Shown: positions 16,096 through 24,195 of the stretch, piece after piece
How the letters are laid out: the number at the start of each line of letters is the position of its first letter
How positions within the stretch are numbered: the stretch's first letter is position 1
Assembly: GCA_013389105.1 (NCBI GenBank)
Contig: JACADZ010000053.1
Location: 1 to 49,615 of the forward strand
Source of the DNA: Parvularculaceae bacterium
Lineage (GTDB): Bacteria > Pseudomonadota > Alphaproteobacteria > Caulobacterales > Parvularculaceae
Length of the DNA: 49,615 bases
Direction: 5' to 3'
Position numbers and translations under genes: made by a program
The notes under the pieces: model-generated
Told to the model about the DNA's origin: nothing
Databases searched by the model: none
Seen by the model: the letters and a program-made list of their open reading frames with translations, nothing else

Positions 16096-17244
16096 ATGCG
16101 CAAGCCTGAATTCGACGGATACGATCTCATCATTGTCGGCGCGAGTTTCGCCGGCCTCGTCGCGGCGCGTACCGCCGCGCATCGGGGCCTCAAGGTCGGG
16201 GTGCTCGACGCCAAAAAGGAACCGGGCGCCCGCGTGCGCACCACCGGCATTCTCGTCAAGGAAGCCGCCGACGAAATCGACATTCCAGCAGCGCTCACCC
16301 GCCGCATCCCCGGCGCAAGACTCTATGCCCCGAACGGACGCCATCTCGATCTTTTTGCGCCGGGCTACTACTTCCTCGCGACCGACACCGCCGGAACCAT
16401 GCGCTTTCTCGCCCGCGAGGCGGCGCGCGCCGGCGCGCATCTCCTGTTCGGGACGCGCTTCACCGGCGGCGCGCTGGTCGACGACGAAATCCGCCTCGAA
16501 GGGACCGGCCTCAAAACGCGCTACCTTCTCGGCGCCGACGGCGCCCGTTCGCGCGTCGCCGAGGCGTTCGGACTTGGGCGGAACACGGAGTTTCTGCTCG
16601 GCGTCGAGACGGAGTACGAAGAGACGCCGACGGTCGATCCGGATTTCATCCACTGCTACCTCGATACGAGGCTCGCGCCCGGCTATCTTGGCTGGGTGGT
16701 GCCGGGCGTGAACATGACGCAGGTCGGCGTCGCCGTGTCGCGCGGCCTCTTCGGCGAGGAGCGCAAGCCCGACTATGCCGCGTTCCTCCGCCGGGTCGAT
16801 CCGACCTTCGCGCTCTGGAACTGTGCGGAGCTGGCCAAGCGCTCAGGCCCCATTCCCTGCGGCGGCCTCGTCTCGCCGCTCTCGACCCGGCGCGTTCTCC
16901 TGACCGGCGACGCGGCGGGTCTCGTCTCGCCCCTGACGGCGGGCGGCATCCGCCTCGCCTTCCAGTACGGGCGGCGCGCGGCGCAAGCGATCTGCGACTA
17001 CCTCCAGGCCGGCGGTCCCGATCCCGGCGCTGCGATGGCCGAGGAGTATCCGACCTTCGGGTCGAAGGCCTTGCTCCGGCGCCTGTGGTCGGCGGCGCCG
17101 CCCAACGCGCTGTTGAACCTCGCCCTGTTCACGCCGCCCATGCAGGCCCTGGCGCAATGGATCTACTTCCGCAAGCGCGGCTTCGCCGGCGCGGAAGCGA
17201 GCCTCAGGGCGCAGTCGCTCGTTCCGCGCCGCGGGACCGCCTGA
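16096..17244 (+). CDS. Geranylgeranyl-reductase-family FAD-dependent oxidoreductase
   Basis: This 382-residue flavoprotein has the N-terminal Rossmann FAD motif (YDLIIVGASFAGLVAAR). The family-typical LLGADGARSRVAEAFGL follows mid-protein, and later comes TGDAAGLVSPLTAGGIRLAF, diagnostic of geranylgeranyl reductase and related enzymes. Members reduce isoprenoid double bonds or oxidise lipids; the substrate here cannot be inferred. The open frame begins upstream at 15967, but the ATG at 16096 has a good GGGAAGGGAG ribosome site just before it and removes non-family sequence. Its neighbours give no pathway clue. Confidence 0.8.
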   Translation: MRKPEFDGYDLIIVGASFAGLVAARTAAHRGLKVGVLDAKKEPGARVRTTGILVKEAADEIDIPAALTRRIPGARLYAPNGRHLDLFAPGYYFLATDTAGTMRFLAREAARAGAHLLFGTRFTGGALVDDEIRLEGTGLKTRYLLGADGARSRVAEAFGLGRNTEFLLGVETEYEETPTVDPDFIHCYLDTRLAPGYLGWVVPGVNMTQVGVAVSRGLFGEERKPDYAAFLRRVDPTFALWNCAELAKRSGPIPCGGLVSPLSTRRVLLTGDAAGLVSPLTAGGIRLAFQYGRRAAQAICDYLQAGGPDPGAAMAEEYPTFGSKALLRRLWSAAPPNALLNLALFTPPMQALAQWIYFRKRGFAGAEASLRAQSLVPRRGTA

Positions 17245-17314
17245 CGCGCCCCATGGCGGTTGCCCTTCCACGAGGGAGCAGCCAAGATCGGACCCATACT
17301 GAAAAGGGGTTCAA

Positions 17315-18163
17315 ATGTCGCGCTTGCTCCTCGCCTCTCTGGCGGCGCTCGTTCTGGTCGCTTGCGGCCGAAAGGAAGAGGCGCCGCCGGAGTCGTTCAC
17401 GCCGGAAAAGGTCGCGGGCGCGAACGGCGGCGCGCGCGACAAGATCGGCCGGATATATCACTATGTCCGCACCAACGTCGATGGTTCGGACCCGGAGGAC
17501 GTTTATGTCTTTCGCAAGAAGATCGATCACCTCCAAGTCTACAAGGCCAAGCAGAAATGCACCAACGCCGCCTTCGTCACCGCCGATCTCGACATGGAGA
17601 GGGGCTACGCGAAAAAGCTCGTCGGCGGCCGTCTGACGCGACAGGGTCTGCACGAGAAGTTCGCCTATCTCGACTATGACCCGGCGACGAGGAAGATTTC
17701 GGCCCGCATTGAGCTTGAGGGGCGCGAACCGCTGCTTGCGTCCGTAACCGTCGAAAAGGAGCCGTGGCACCTTTACGATTTTGACTTCGCAAGCCTCACA
17801 GTCATGACGCCTCACCTTGCCGATCCAAGGGCTGGGTTCTCCTTCGGCCTGCCGCTCGTCGTCGCGGACCCGAACCGCACGGACTTCCTCATCTATCTCG
17901 GCGAGGCCGAGGCGACTTTCCGGAGCGAGGACGAACGCGCCGGCCGCAAGGCGCTGAAGTTCTCGCTTGGCGGGCCTGCGTTCGGGTCATTCGGCGGCAA
18001 TCTCTGGCTCGACGCCGCCGAGGGTCACATCCTCGACGTCGAGACCGGCTTTCCAAACCATCTCGAATACGTCGATTTCAAGCTGGAACTCCGCGGCGTC
18101 GACGACGGCGGCGAGACGCAATGGGCGAAGCTGCTGCGCGAACATTTTGAGGGATGCAAATGA
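17315..18163 (+). CDS. Predicted lipoprotein of unknown function
   Basis: I do not recognise this 282-residue protein. It begins with a lipoprotein signal peptide (LVLVACGRKEEAPP, Cys17), and AAAGGGG lies 7-13 bases ahead of the ATG. The rest is rich in alternating hydrophobic and charged residues, suggesting a beta-sheet fold (for example DFKLELRGV near the end), with a Cys about residue 75 and another at the penultimate position. Its stop codon overlaps the start of the next gene (ATGA), so it is co-translated with the repeat protein that follows, and the two may act together in the envelope. Confidence 0.65.
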   Translation: MSRLLLASLAALVLVACGRKEEAPPESFTPEKVAGANGGARDKIGRIYHYVRTNVDGSDPEDVYVFRKKIDHLQVYKAKQKCTNAAFVTADLDMERGYAKKLVGGRLTRQGLHEKFAYLDYDPATRKISARIELEGREPLLASVTVEKEPWHLYDFDFASLTVMTPHLADPRAGFSFGLPLVVADPNRTDFLIYLGEAEATFRSEDERAGRKALKFSLGGPAFGSFGGNLWLDAAEGHILDVETGFPNHLEYVDFKLELRGVDDGGETQWAKLLREHFEGCK

Positions 18164-18474
18164 GATCGGCGGCTCCCGCCCTGCTCCTGGCCGCCGCAGC
18201 GTCGCCTGCTGCGGCCGGCGAGGTCGGCGCCGATTGCACGCTCGGCGGGTTCAATCTCTGGGGCGACGTCAAAGTCGTCGAGAGCTTTCCCGACCTCAAG
18301 GTGCAGATCGTCGACAGCTTTCCTGATCTCAAGGTCAAGGTCGTAGACAGCTTTGCAGATTCATGCGGAGAGTGGCGCTACGTGACCTCGTTCCCCGATC
18401 TCAAGATCCAGTTCGTGGAGAGTTTTCCCGACCTCAAGGTCCAGTTCGTCGAGAGCTTTCCGGGGCTGCCCTGA
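18160..18474 (+). CDS. Small exported protein made of 11-residue SFPDL repeats
   Basis: A 104-residue protein: a signal peptide ending around AAAGEVG, then six copies of a motif V-[DET]-S-F-[PA]-[DG]-L spaced 11 residues apart (13 across a central CGEWRY break). Two cysteines (ADCTLGG and DSCGEW) could form a disulfide. The pattern of alternating hydrophobics suggests stacked short strands, such as a small solenoid. I recall similar short secreted repeat proteins in other proteobacteria, but know no assigned function. The ATG at 18160 overlaps the previous stop (ATGA) with GAGGGA 6 bp ahead; an ATG at 18154 is less well spaced. The end is one base from the convergent glpK stop. Confidence 0.72.
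   Translation: MRSAAPALLLAAAASPAAAGEVGADCTLGGFNLWGDVKVVESFPDLKVQIVDSFPDLKVKVVDSFADSCGEWRYVTSFPDLKIQFVESFPDLKVQFVESFPGLP
18268..18471 (+). repeat. Tandem 33-bp coding repeats in the SFPDL protein gene
   Basis: Degenerate tandem units of about 33 bp, each containing a version of GAGAGCTTTCCCGACCTCAAG, encode the 11-residue repeats. Three units run from 18268, then a diverged Cys-Gly-Glu-Trp spacer of altered length, then three more. Adjacent units differ mainly at third codon positions, so the protein repeat is under selection while the DNA drifts. Confidence 0.8.
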
Positions 18475-18475
18475 T

Positions 18476-19954
18476 TCACAACGTCCGCGCGACCGCCTTC
18501 TTCCAGCCGGCGATCAGGTCGCGCCGCTCGTCTGCGGGCATTTTCGGGGCGAACTGCGCCTCGCGGGACCAGATGGTCGCTATATCGTCCGTTGACGCAT
18601 AAACTCCCGCCTTGAGCCCGGCGAGGAAGGCCGCGCCGAGCGCCGTCGTTTCCATGATTTTCGGGCGCTCGACCGGCAGTCCCAGCATGTCGGCGAGGAA
18701 CTGCATCAGCCAGTCGTTTTTCACCATGCCGCCGTCGACCCGGAGCGCCCTTGGGGCCGCGCCGTCCGCTTCGATCGCTTCAAGGAGGTCGGCGGTTTGA
18801 TAGGCGACGCTTTCGAGCGCCGCCCGAGCGAGTTCCGCAGGGCCCGTCGCGCGGGTCAGCCCGTAAATCGCCCCGCGCGCGTCGGGGGCCCAGTGCGGAG
18901 CCCCGAGCCCGACGAAAGCCGGCACCAGATAGACCCCGCCATTGCCCGAAAGGCCTTTCGCCAGCGCCTCGGTTTCTGCAGCCGATCTGATGATCCCGAG
19001 GCCGTCGCGCAGCCATTGCACCGCCGCCCCGGCGACGAAGATCGAGCCTTCGAGCACATAGGTCGTCCGCCCGCCAAGCCGCGCGGCGATCGTCGTCAGA
19101 AGCTTGTTCCTTGAACGGACGATGATCTCGCCCGTATGCGCGAGCACGAAGCATCCGGTGCCGTACGTGCTTTTGATGTCGCCGGGCCTGAAGCAGGCCT
19201 GACCGACGGCGGCGGCCTGCTGATCGCCAGCGACCCCCAGTATGGGAACGGGACGTCCGAAAACCGAGGGATCGGTCGCCCCGTAATCGTCCGCGCAGTC
19301 CTTCACCTCCGGCAGGACCGCACGGGGCACCCGGAACAGATCGAGCAGCGCGTCGTCCCATTGGTCGGCGCGGATGTTGAAGAGGCTGGTGCGCGAGGCG
19401 TTAGTCGCGTCGGTCGCGTGGACACGCCCCCCGGTCAGGCGCCAGACGAGAAATGAATCGACCGTGCCGAAGGCGAGTTCGCCCTTTCCGGCTCGGGCGC
19501 GGGCGCCCTTAACTTGGTCGAGGATGAAAGCGAGTTTGGTCGCGGAAAAATAGGGATCGAGCACCAGGCCGGTACGCTCGGCGACCTCGTCCTCAAGGCC
19601 CCGGTCGCGAAGGCGGCGGCATTCCTCGGCGGTGCGCCGGTCCTGCCAGACGATGGCGTTGTGGATCGGCCTGCCTGTCTTGCGATCCCAGACCAGCGTC
19701 GTTTCGCGCTGGTTGGCGAGCCCAATCGCGACGACCCGGCCTCCCCCAGCTTCCGCCTCCTGGAAAGCGGCGCGGGCCGTCTCAAGCGTCGTCCGCCAGA
19801 TGTCCTCTGGGTCGTGCTCGACGAAACCCGGCTGAGGGTAAATTTGCGGGAACTCGGCCTGGGCGACGGCGACGATCCTCGCCGCGGCGTCGACAGCAAT
19901 GGCGCGGCTCGACGTCGTTCCCTGGTCGATCGCCAGGAGCATGTCGGTCGGCAT
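18476..19954 (-). CDS. glpK: Glycerol kinase (GlpK)
   Basis: GlpK phosphorylates glycerol to glycerol-3-phosphate in the cytosol. The FGGY-kinase motifs are intact: [13 protein letters not shown] near the start, [19 protein letters not shown], the second-domain [12 protein letters not shown] and [15 protein letters not shown]. The 492-residue length fits when the ATG at 19954 is used; a longer frame running to 20056 overlaps the gpx gene and is not used. No glpF, glpD or glpR is nearby, so glycerol uptake and oxidation genes must lie elsewhere. It follows the glutathione peroxidase gene by 13 bp on the same strand. Confidence 0.96.
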   Translation of the reverse strand: MPTDMLLAIDQGTTSSRAIAVDAAARIVAVAQAEFPQIYPQPGFVEHDPEDIWRTTLETARAAFQEAEAGGGRVVAIGLANQRETTLVWDRKTGRPIHNAIVWQDRRTAEECRRLRDRGLEDEVAERTGLVLDPYFSATKLAFILDQVKGARARAGKGELAFGTVDSFLVWRLTGGRVHATDATNASRTSLFNIRADQWDDALLDLFRVPRAVLPEVKDCADDYGATDPSVFGRPVPILGVAGDQQAAAVGQACFRPGDIKSTYGTGCFVLAHTGEIIVRSRNKLLTTIAARLGGRTTYVLEGSIFVAGAAVQWLRDGLGIIRSAAETEALAKGLSGNGGVYLVPAFVGLGAPHWAPDARGAIYGLTRATGPAELARAALESVAYQTADLLEAIEADGAAPRALRVDGGMVKNDWLMQFLADMLGLPVERPKIMETTALGAAFLAGLKAGVYASTDDIATIWSREAQFAPKMPADERRDLIAGWKKAVARTL

Positions 19955-19967
19955 GCGGAGGACCCGT

Positions 19968-20447
19968 TTAGAGCAGCTTGGCGATATCCGCCTCGAGCGA
20001 CGCCGGACTGGCCTGCGGCGCGAAGCGCGAGACCACTTCGCCTTTCCGGTCCACAAGGAACTTGGTGAAGTTCCACTTGATGGCGGTCGTCCCGACGATC
20101 CCGGGCTGGCTCTCCTTGAGGTGCTTGTAGAGCGGGTGCGCGTCCTCGCCGTTGACGTCGATCTTCGAAAACATCGGGAAGGTCACGTCATAGTGCGTCG
20201 CGCAGAACTCCATGATCTGGTCGTCGGGCGCCGGCTCCTGCCCGCCGAACTGATTGCAGGGAAAGCCCATGACCACGAGCCCCTTGGGCGAGTAGCGGCG
20301 ATGCAGCGCCTCGAGCCCTTTGTATTGCGGCGTGAACCCGCACTTGCTGGCGACATTGACGATGAGCAGGACCTTCCCGGCGTATTCGGAAAGCTTGACT
20401 TCATCGCCGTCGATGGTCTTGGCGGAAAAGTCGTAGACCGTCGCCAT
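19968..20447 (-). CDS. Glutathione peroxidase family protein
   Basis: A 159-residue non-selenium thiol peroxidase. The peroxidatic Cys36 lies in [12 protein letters not shown], with the Gln in NQFGGQEP and the Trp-Asn in [11 protein letters not shown] completing the catalytic tetrad. FPCNQF supplies a second Cys that may resolve through thioredoxin, as in many bacterial members. There is no signal peptide, so it should act in the cytosol. It stands upstream of glpK on the same strand; functional linkage is not obvious. Confidence 0.92.
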   Translation of the reverse strand: MATVYDFSAKTIDGDEVKLSEYAGKVLLIVNVASKCGFTPQYKGLEALHRRYSPKGLVVMGFPCNQFGGQEPAPDDQIMEFCATHYDVTFPMFSKIDVNGEDAHPLYKHLKESQPGIVGTTAIKWNFTKFLVDRKGEVVSRFAPQASPASLEADIAKLL

Positions 20448-20547
20448 ACGTTTGTCCTTTCAGGTCGGGCGGACGAAGTTGTCCCCTCAAACCGGACGCC
20501 GTTCAAGCGGAATTCGACGCTTGCCAACGCCCGTTCCCGCTGGAACA

Positions 20548-20940
20548 ATGCGCGCAAAAAGACGGCAAGGGAGGTCGACTATCGCCGCCGCTCCGGACTC
20601 GGCGGACGCCGTTCGCGCCGCCATCGCCGCGCTCGAAGAGCGCATCAACGTCATCGCCACGAGCCTCATGGGCACGGAGGAGTTCGCGCGCACTGCGAAC
20701 GTCGCGGCGCAGCTGCAACTTCGAATGAAAAAGGGCGTGAATGATCACATGGCGCGCCAGCTCGCGCTGTTCAATATGCCGAGCCGCGAAGACGTCTCCG
20801 CGATCGGCGAGCGGCTCATGACCATGGACGAGCGGCTGATCCGGATCGAGGCCATGCTCGCCCGCCTCGCCGGTCCCGCGCCCGCCGCCGGACCCCGGCC
20901 CCCGCGCACGAAGAAGCCGGCGAAGAGGGCCAAGCCCTGA
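20548..20940 (+). CDS. Small PhaE-like PHA-synthase-associated protein
   Basis: A helical protein of 119-130 residues directly ahead of phaC (1 bp gap). The segment TEEFARTANVAAQLQLRMKK, then FNMPSREDVSAIGERLMTMDERLIRIEAML, follows the pattern at the C-terminus of PhaE, the second subunit of class III PHA synthases: a substrate-entry helix, then P-[ST]-R-x-[ED]-V and a coiled coil. It lacks the long N-terminal part of bacterial PhaE. The Lys/Pro-rich tail may contact DNA or membrane. The ATG at 20548 has no clear ribosome site. A strong AAGGGAGGT at 20567-20575 precedes an in-frame ATC at 20581, so translation may start there. The PhaE-like role is an inference from context and pattern. Confidence 0.6.
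   Translation: MRAKRRQGRSTIAAAPDSADAVRAAIAALEERINVIATSLMGTEEFARTANVAAQLQLRMKKGVNDHMARQLALFNMPSREDVSAIGERLMTMDERLIRIEAMLARLAGPAPAAGPRPPRTKKPAKRAKP
20567..20583 (+). promoter_or_regulatory. Strong Shine-Dalgarno before an ATC codon
   Basis: AAGGGAGGT at 20567-20575, nearly the full complement of the 16S rRNA 3' end, is spaced 5 bases from an in-frame ATC codon at 20581. The annotated ATG lies upstream at 20548 without a comparable site. This suggests either a rare ATC start or a base change from ATG. Confidence 0.45.
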
Positions 20941-20941
20941 C

Positions 20942-22024
20942 ATGGCGGCCCCGGCCCCTGATCCGAAAGAGAACCGCGGCGCGCGCATTCGCAGCCTCGT
21001 GGAGCGCGCCATTCAGCGCAACATCAAGGGCGTCGAATACTTCGCCTCGGCGGCGCCTCCGGTCGGTCTCACGCCCAAAGACGTGATCTACAAACGCGGC
21101 ACGCTCAACCTTTATCATTATCGTCCGGTGGCGGACGAGCTTTACCGAACGCCGATTCTCATCGTCATGGCGACCACGAACCGCGCCTATGTGCTCGACA
21201 TCCAGCCCGGCGGCAGCTTCGTCGAGTTCCTGATCAAGAACGGCTACGACGTGTTCTGCATCGACTGGGACGCGCCGCGCCCGGAGGAGAAAAAGCTCGG
21301 CCTCGCCGACTACACGCAGGGATTCATCCCGGATTGCATCGCGCGGGTGCAGGAAACTACCGGCGAACGCGATGTGACGGTCGTCGGCTACTGCATGGGC
21401 GGCGTGCTCGCGACCATCTACGCCGCGACCCACGCCGAGGGCCCGCTGCGCAACCTCGTCTGCTTCACGACGCCGATCAACTGGCATGAGTTCGGTCTCT
21501 TCAGCGCGCTGTCGGACCGAGCGAGTTTCGACGTCGATCGGCTTGTCGACATGGTCGGCAACGTGCCGCCGGACATGCTGCTCGCCGCCTTCGACATGCT
21601 GCGCCCATCGGGCCGCGCCGCCAACGCGATCAACCTTTGGGACAATCTCTGGAACGACGAGTTCGTCTCCAACTACCGCAAGTTTGACCGCTGGGCGAAC
21701 GACATGCTCCCGCTCGCCGGCGAGTATTTCCGTCAGATTACCAAGGATCTCATGTGGGGGAACAAGCTCTACACCGGCGAACTGAGGCTAAACGGCCGGA
21801 CTGCGAAGCTCTCCAACATCAAGGCGCCGGTATTTCACGCTGTCGCCGAGCATGACCACATCATCCCCCGCGCCGCCAGCGCTCCGCTGGTCGAACTAGT
21901 CGGCTCGGCCGACAAGACCGAGCTCGTGCTGAAGGGCGGCCATATCAGCCTTGTCGCCGGTCCGAACGCCGTGCGGAGGCTCTGGCCCAAACTCGACGAC
22001 TGGCTCTCCGAACGATCAGCGTGA
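20942..22024 (+). CDS. phaC: Class III poly(3-hydroxyalkanoate) synthase subunit PhaC
   Basis: PhaC polymerises hydroxyacyl-CoA into polyhydroxyalkanoate storage granules. The lipase-like box is GYCMGG with nucleophile Cys151; Asp305 (EHDHIIP) and His334 (GGHISL) complete the triad. At 360 residues it is the size of class III PhaC rather than class I (about 560-600). YVLDIQPGGSFVEFL and DVFCIDWDAP are family motifs. Class III enzymes need a PhaE partner, and the gene immediately upstream looks like a very short version of it. The GNAT gene downstream overlaps the stop by GTGA, so the three genes form a tight operon. Confidence 0.93.
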   Translation: MAAPAPDPKENRGARIRSLVERAIQRNIKGVEYFASAAPPVGLTPKDVIYKRGTLNLYHYRPVADELYRTPILIVMATTNRAYVLDIQPGGSFVEFLIKNGYDVFCIDWDAPRPEEKKLGLADYTQGFIPDCIARVQETTGERDVTVVGYCMGGVLATIYAATHAEGPLRNLVCFTTPINWHEFGLFSALSDRASFDVDRLVDMVGNVPPDMLLAAFDMLRPSGRAANAINLWDNLWNDEFVSNYRKFDRWANDMLPLAGEYFRQITKDLMWGNKLYTGELRLNGRTAKLSNIKAPVFHAVAEHDHIIPRAASAPLVELVGSADKTELVLKGGHISLVAGPNAVRRLWPKLDDWLSERSA

Positions 22025-22614
22025 CAACCATGAAAGATCTCGGCTACCCGAAATCGGTGGAACTCGGCGCTCTGTCCGTCCTGCTGCGCGAAATGCGCGG
22101 GGCCGACGAAAAGGACATGCTCGATTTCGCGCGCGGGCTGCCGACCCACGATCTGCTTTTCCTGCGTCGCGACATCACCAATCCGAAAGTGGTCAGCGCC
22201 TGGGTCGAGGCGATCCGGGCCGGGACGATCTGGACGGTGCTCGCCTTGGACGGCGAGACTATTCTTGGTTGCGCCGCCCTAATCCGCGACCCCTTGTCGT
22301 GGTCGCCGCAGCTCGGCGAACTGCGCGTGCTGGTCGCGCCGGCCGCACGCGACCGCGGCCTTGGCCGGCTTCTGATCCAGGAAGCCTTTCGCAAGGCCCT
22401 TCGCCTCAACCTGAGGAAACTGACGGCGATGATGACGGTCGATCAGAAGGGCGCGATCGCGATCTTCGAGGAGCTCGGCTTCCGCGGCGAAGGGCTCCTC
22501 AAGGACCACGTCATCGACCGCGACGGCGTCGCGCACGACATCGTGATGCTGTCCCACGACGTGGCGCGGGGCGAAAGCCAGCTCGCGGCGTTCGGCGTCG
22601 GCGAGACCCAGTGA
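22021..22614 (+). CDS. GNAT-family N-acetyltransferase
   Basis: A 197-residue protein with one GNAT domain: beta strands ending LGELRVLVAPAARDRGLGRLL, whose R-D-R-G-L-G is the acetyl-CoA pyrophosphate loop, and a following MMTVDQKGAIAIFEELGF typical of motif B. It starts with GTG at 22021 overlapping the phaC stop, or ATG at 22030. Being last in the PHA operon it may acylate a protein or metabolite linked to polymer turnover, but nothing in the sequence fixes the substrate. Confidence 0.78.
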   Translation: MTTMKDLGYPKSVELGALSVLLREMRGADEKDMLDFARGLPTHDLLFLRRDITNPKVVSAWVEAIRAGTIWTVLALDGETILGCAALIRDPLSWSPQLGELRVLVAPAARDRGLGRLLIQEAFRKALRLNLRKLTAMMTVDQKGAIAIFEELGFRGEGLLKDHVIDRDGVAHDIVMLSHDVARGESQLAAFGVGETQ

Positions 22615-22626
22615 CCGCAACCGGCG

Positions 22627-23391
22627 CTACAACGCGTCGATCATTTCGGCGACGAGCGGATGGCGGACGACGTCCGCCCGCGTGAACCGGACCACGCCGA
22701 CGCTTTTCAGCTTCTCGAGTTTTTCGGCGACCTCCTCAAGGCCGGAAAGGCCAGGCAGCAGATCGGTCTGCGCCGGATCGCCAGTCACGATCATGGTCGA
22801 GTGCCAGCCGAGTCGGGTCAGCAGCATCTTGAGCTGGCCGTAGGTGCAGTTCTGCGCCTCATCGATGACGATAAAGGCGTTGTTGAGCGTGCGGCCCCGC
22901 ATATAGGCGATCGGCGCGATCTCGATCACGCCTTCGGCGGTGAGCGCCTTCAGCCTCTTGGTCGAGAGGCGGTCGCACAGCGCGTCATAGAGCGGGCGGA
23001 GATAGGGCGAGAGCTTTTCCTGCATGTCGCCCGGAAGGAAACCGAGACTCTCGCCCGCCTCGACCGCCGGACGCGACAGCACGATGCGGCGCACGCGACC
23101 CGCCTCTAGCGCCTCGACCGCCTTGGCGACGGCGAGATAGGTCTTGCCGGTCCCGGCCGCGCCGAGCGCGAAGACCAGCGCAGTTTCGTCGATCGCCGCG
23201 AGCAGACGCTCCTGCGTATCGTTCTGTGGACGGATGGTCTTGCGGTACTTCTGTTCCCGCGGCTCCTCTTCATCGACCGGGGACCATGATCTTTCCGGCA
23301 GGTCGTCAAAGAGCCGGCGCACATTGTCGCCCTCGTAGCGGGCATGGGCGTCGGCGCGCGTCATTCTCCGGCGCGCGGAGCGTTTCGCCAT
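22627..23391 (-). CDS. PhoH-family ATPase
   Basis: A 254-residue P-loop ATPase of the PhoH family (helicase/NTPase fold, often associated with RNA metabolism). Walker A is GAAGTGKTY, Walker B is FIVIDEAQNC, and SRPAVEAGESLGFLPGDMQEKLSPYLRP and VTGDPAQTDLP-like residues follow, all standard. The ATG at 23391 is chosen because AGGAG lies 9 bases upstream (23402-23406 on the other strand); the frame is open further up. It lacks the N-terminal extension of PhoL and has a basic N-terminus. It is convergent with the GNAT gene. Neighbours ybeY and miaB, common beside the PhoL type, are not present here. Confidence 0.9.
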   Translation of the reverse strand: MAKRSARRRMTRADAHARYEGDNVRRLFDDLPERSWSPVDEEEPREQKYRKTIRPQNDTQERLLAAIDETALVFALGAAGTGKTYLAVAKAVEALEAGRVRRIVLSRPAVEAGESLGFLPGDMQEKLSPYLRPLYDALCDRLSTKRLKALTAEGVIEIAPIAYMRGRTLNNAFIVIDEAQNCTYGQLKMLLTRLGWHSTMIVTGDPAQTDLLPGLSGLEEVAEKLEKLKSVGVVRFTRADVVRHPLVAEMIDAL

Positions 23392-23591
23392 CACTTGTCT
23401 CCTGACTTGCATGAACTCGCCGGCGCGCGGCGCTGTCTTCGAGAGCCGACCCGCGAAAAGCGCAAGCCGCTCTTCGCCGTCAGTTCCCCTCTGCCGCCAT
23501 CGAACATTCGTCCGCCAAGACAACGCGAAAACCGGTCAGGAGGACCATGGCCGGATTCGGGCGGCCGACGCGAGCGGAATTTTGTGACTGA

Positions 23592-24176
23592 TTATTGACG
23601 GGCGCCCGACCAGGCGGCGGCCAGCTTGGCGTGGATCTCGGGCGAGAAATTCTGCCAGGAACTGCGCCCGCGCGTCGCGTCCACGACGAAGATCGAGTCG
23701 CGGGGCATGAGATAGGGGGCGATGGCGTTGCGCACGCCGAGGGCCGTCAGTTCGCAGGCGACCGTCCAGACATTTTCGTTGAGACGGAAGGCGGGGCCAA
23801 GGCTCAAGATAGCGCCCTCGGCGCGCGAGGCCGCCGCGCTGACGACGTCGAAAATGATGAGAAAGTTTGCTACCGAAGGCTCGGCGTCCGGCGACTTTCG
23901 GGCGATCGCGGATTTCTTTTCGGATTTTTCGGATTTCGGCTCCGGATCGGCGCGCTTGCCGAACTGGGGCTGCCCGCCGGCCTTCGCGTCGATTCCGAAG
24001 AAGGCGGCGAAGACCGGCTCGCTCGCCGCCTCCTTGAACGTGCGGCTGCCGGCCGGGGCGACGAGCGAAGATGCGGCGAACCGCCCTTCATGCGCGAACT
24101 TGCGAAGCTGCTGCGACGAATAGGGACCGTAAATCCGGTTCTCGACTTTGACGCACCAGTTATCTGCGGCGAGCAT
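23592..24176 (-). CDS. GYF_2-domain protein with possible Cas2/SinR-like C-terminal domain
   Basis: A 194-residue protein. Residues about 5-45 (WCVKVENRIYGPYSSQQL...) match the GYF_2 pattern of short peptide-binding domains. A Lys/Ser-rich linker (about 80-100, PKSEKSEKKS) follows. The C-terminal half has ANFLIIFDVVSA, then ILSLGPAFRLNENVWTVAC, then IAPYLMPRDSIFVVDATRG and a final W. This order of strands and motifs resembles the SinR/VapD/Cas2-like ferredoxin fold; that is my inference and the catalytic status is unknown. The start is ATG 24176, since the frame upstream overlaps the PilZ gene. It follows the PilZ gene by 19 bp on the same strand. Confidence 0.62.
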   Translation of the reverse strand: MLAADNWCVKVENRIYGPYSSQQLRKFAHEGRFAASSLVAPAGSRTFKEAASEPVFAAFFGIDAKAGGQPQFGKRADPEPKSEKSEKKSAIARKSPDAEPSVANFLIIFDVVSAAASRAEGAILSLGPAFRLNENVWTVACELTALGVRNAIAPYLMPRDSIFVVDATRGRSSWQNFSPEIHAKLAAAWSGARQ

Positions 24177-24195
24177 TGTTCGTCGTCCTTGGCGC

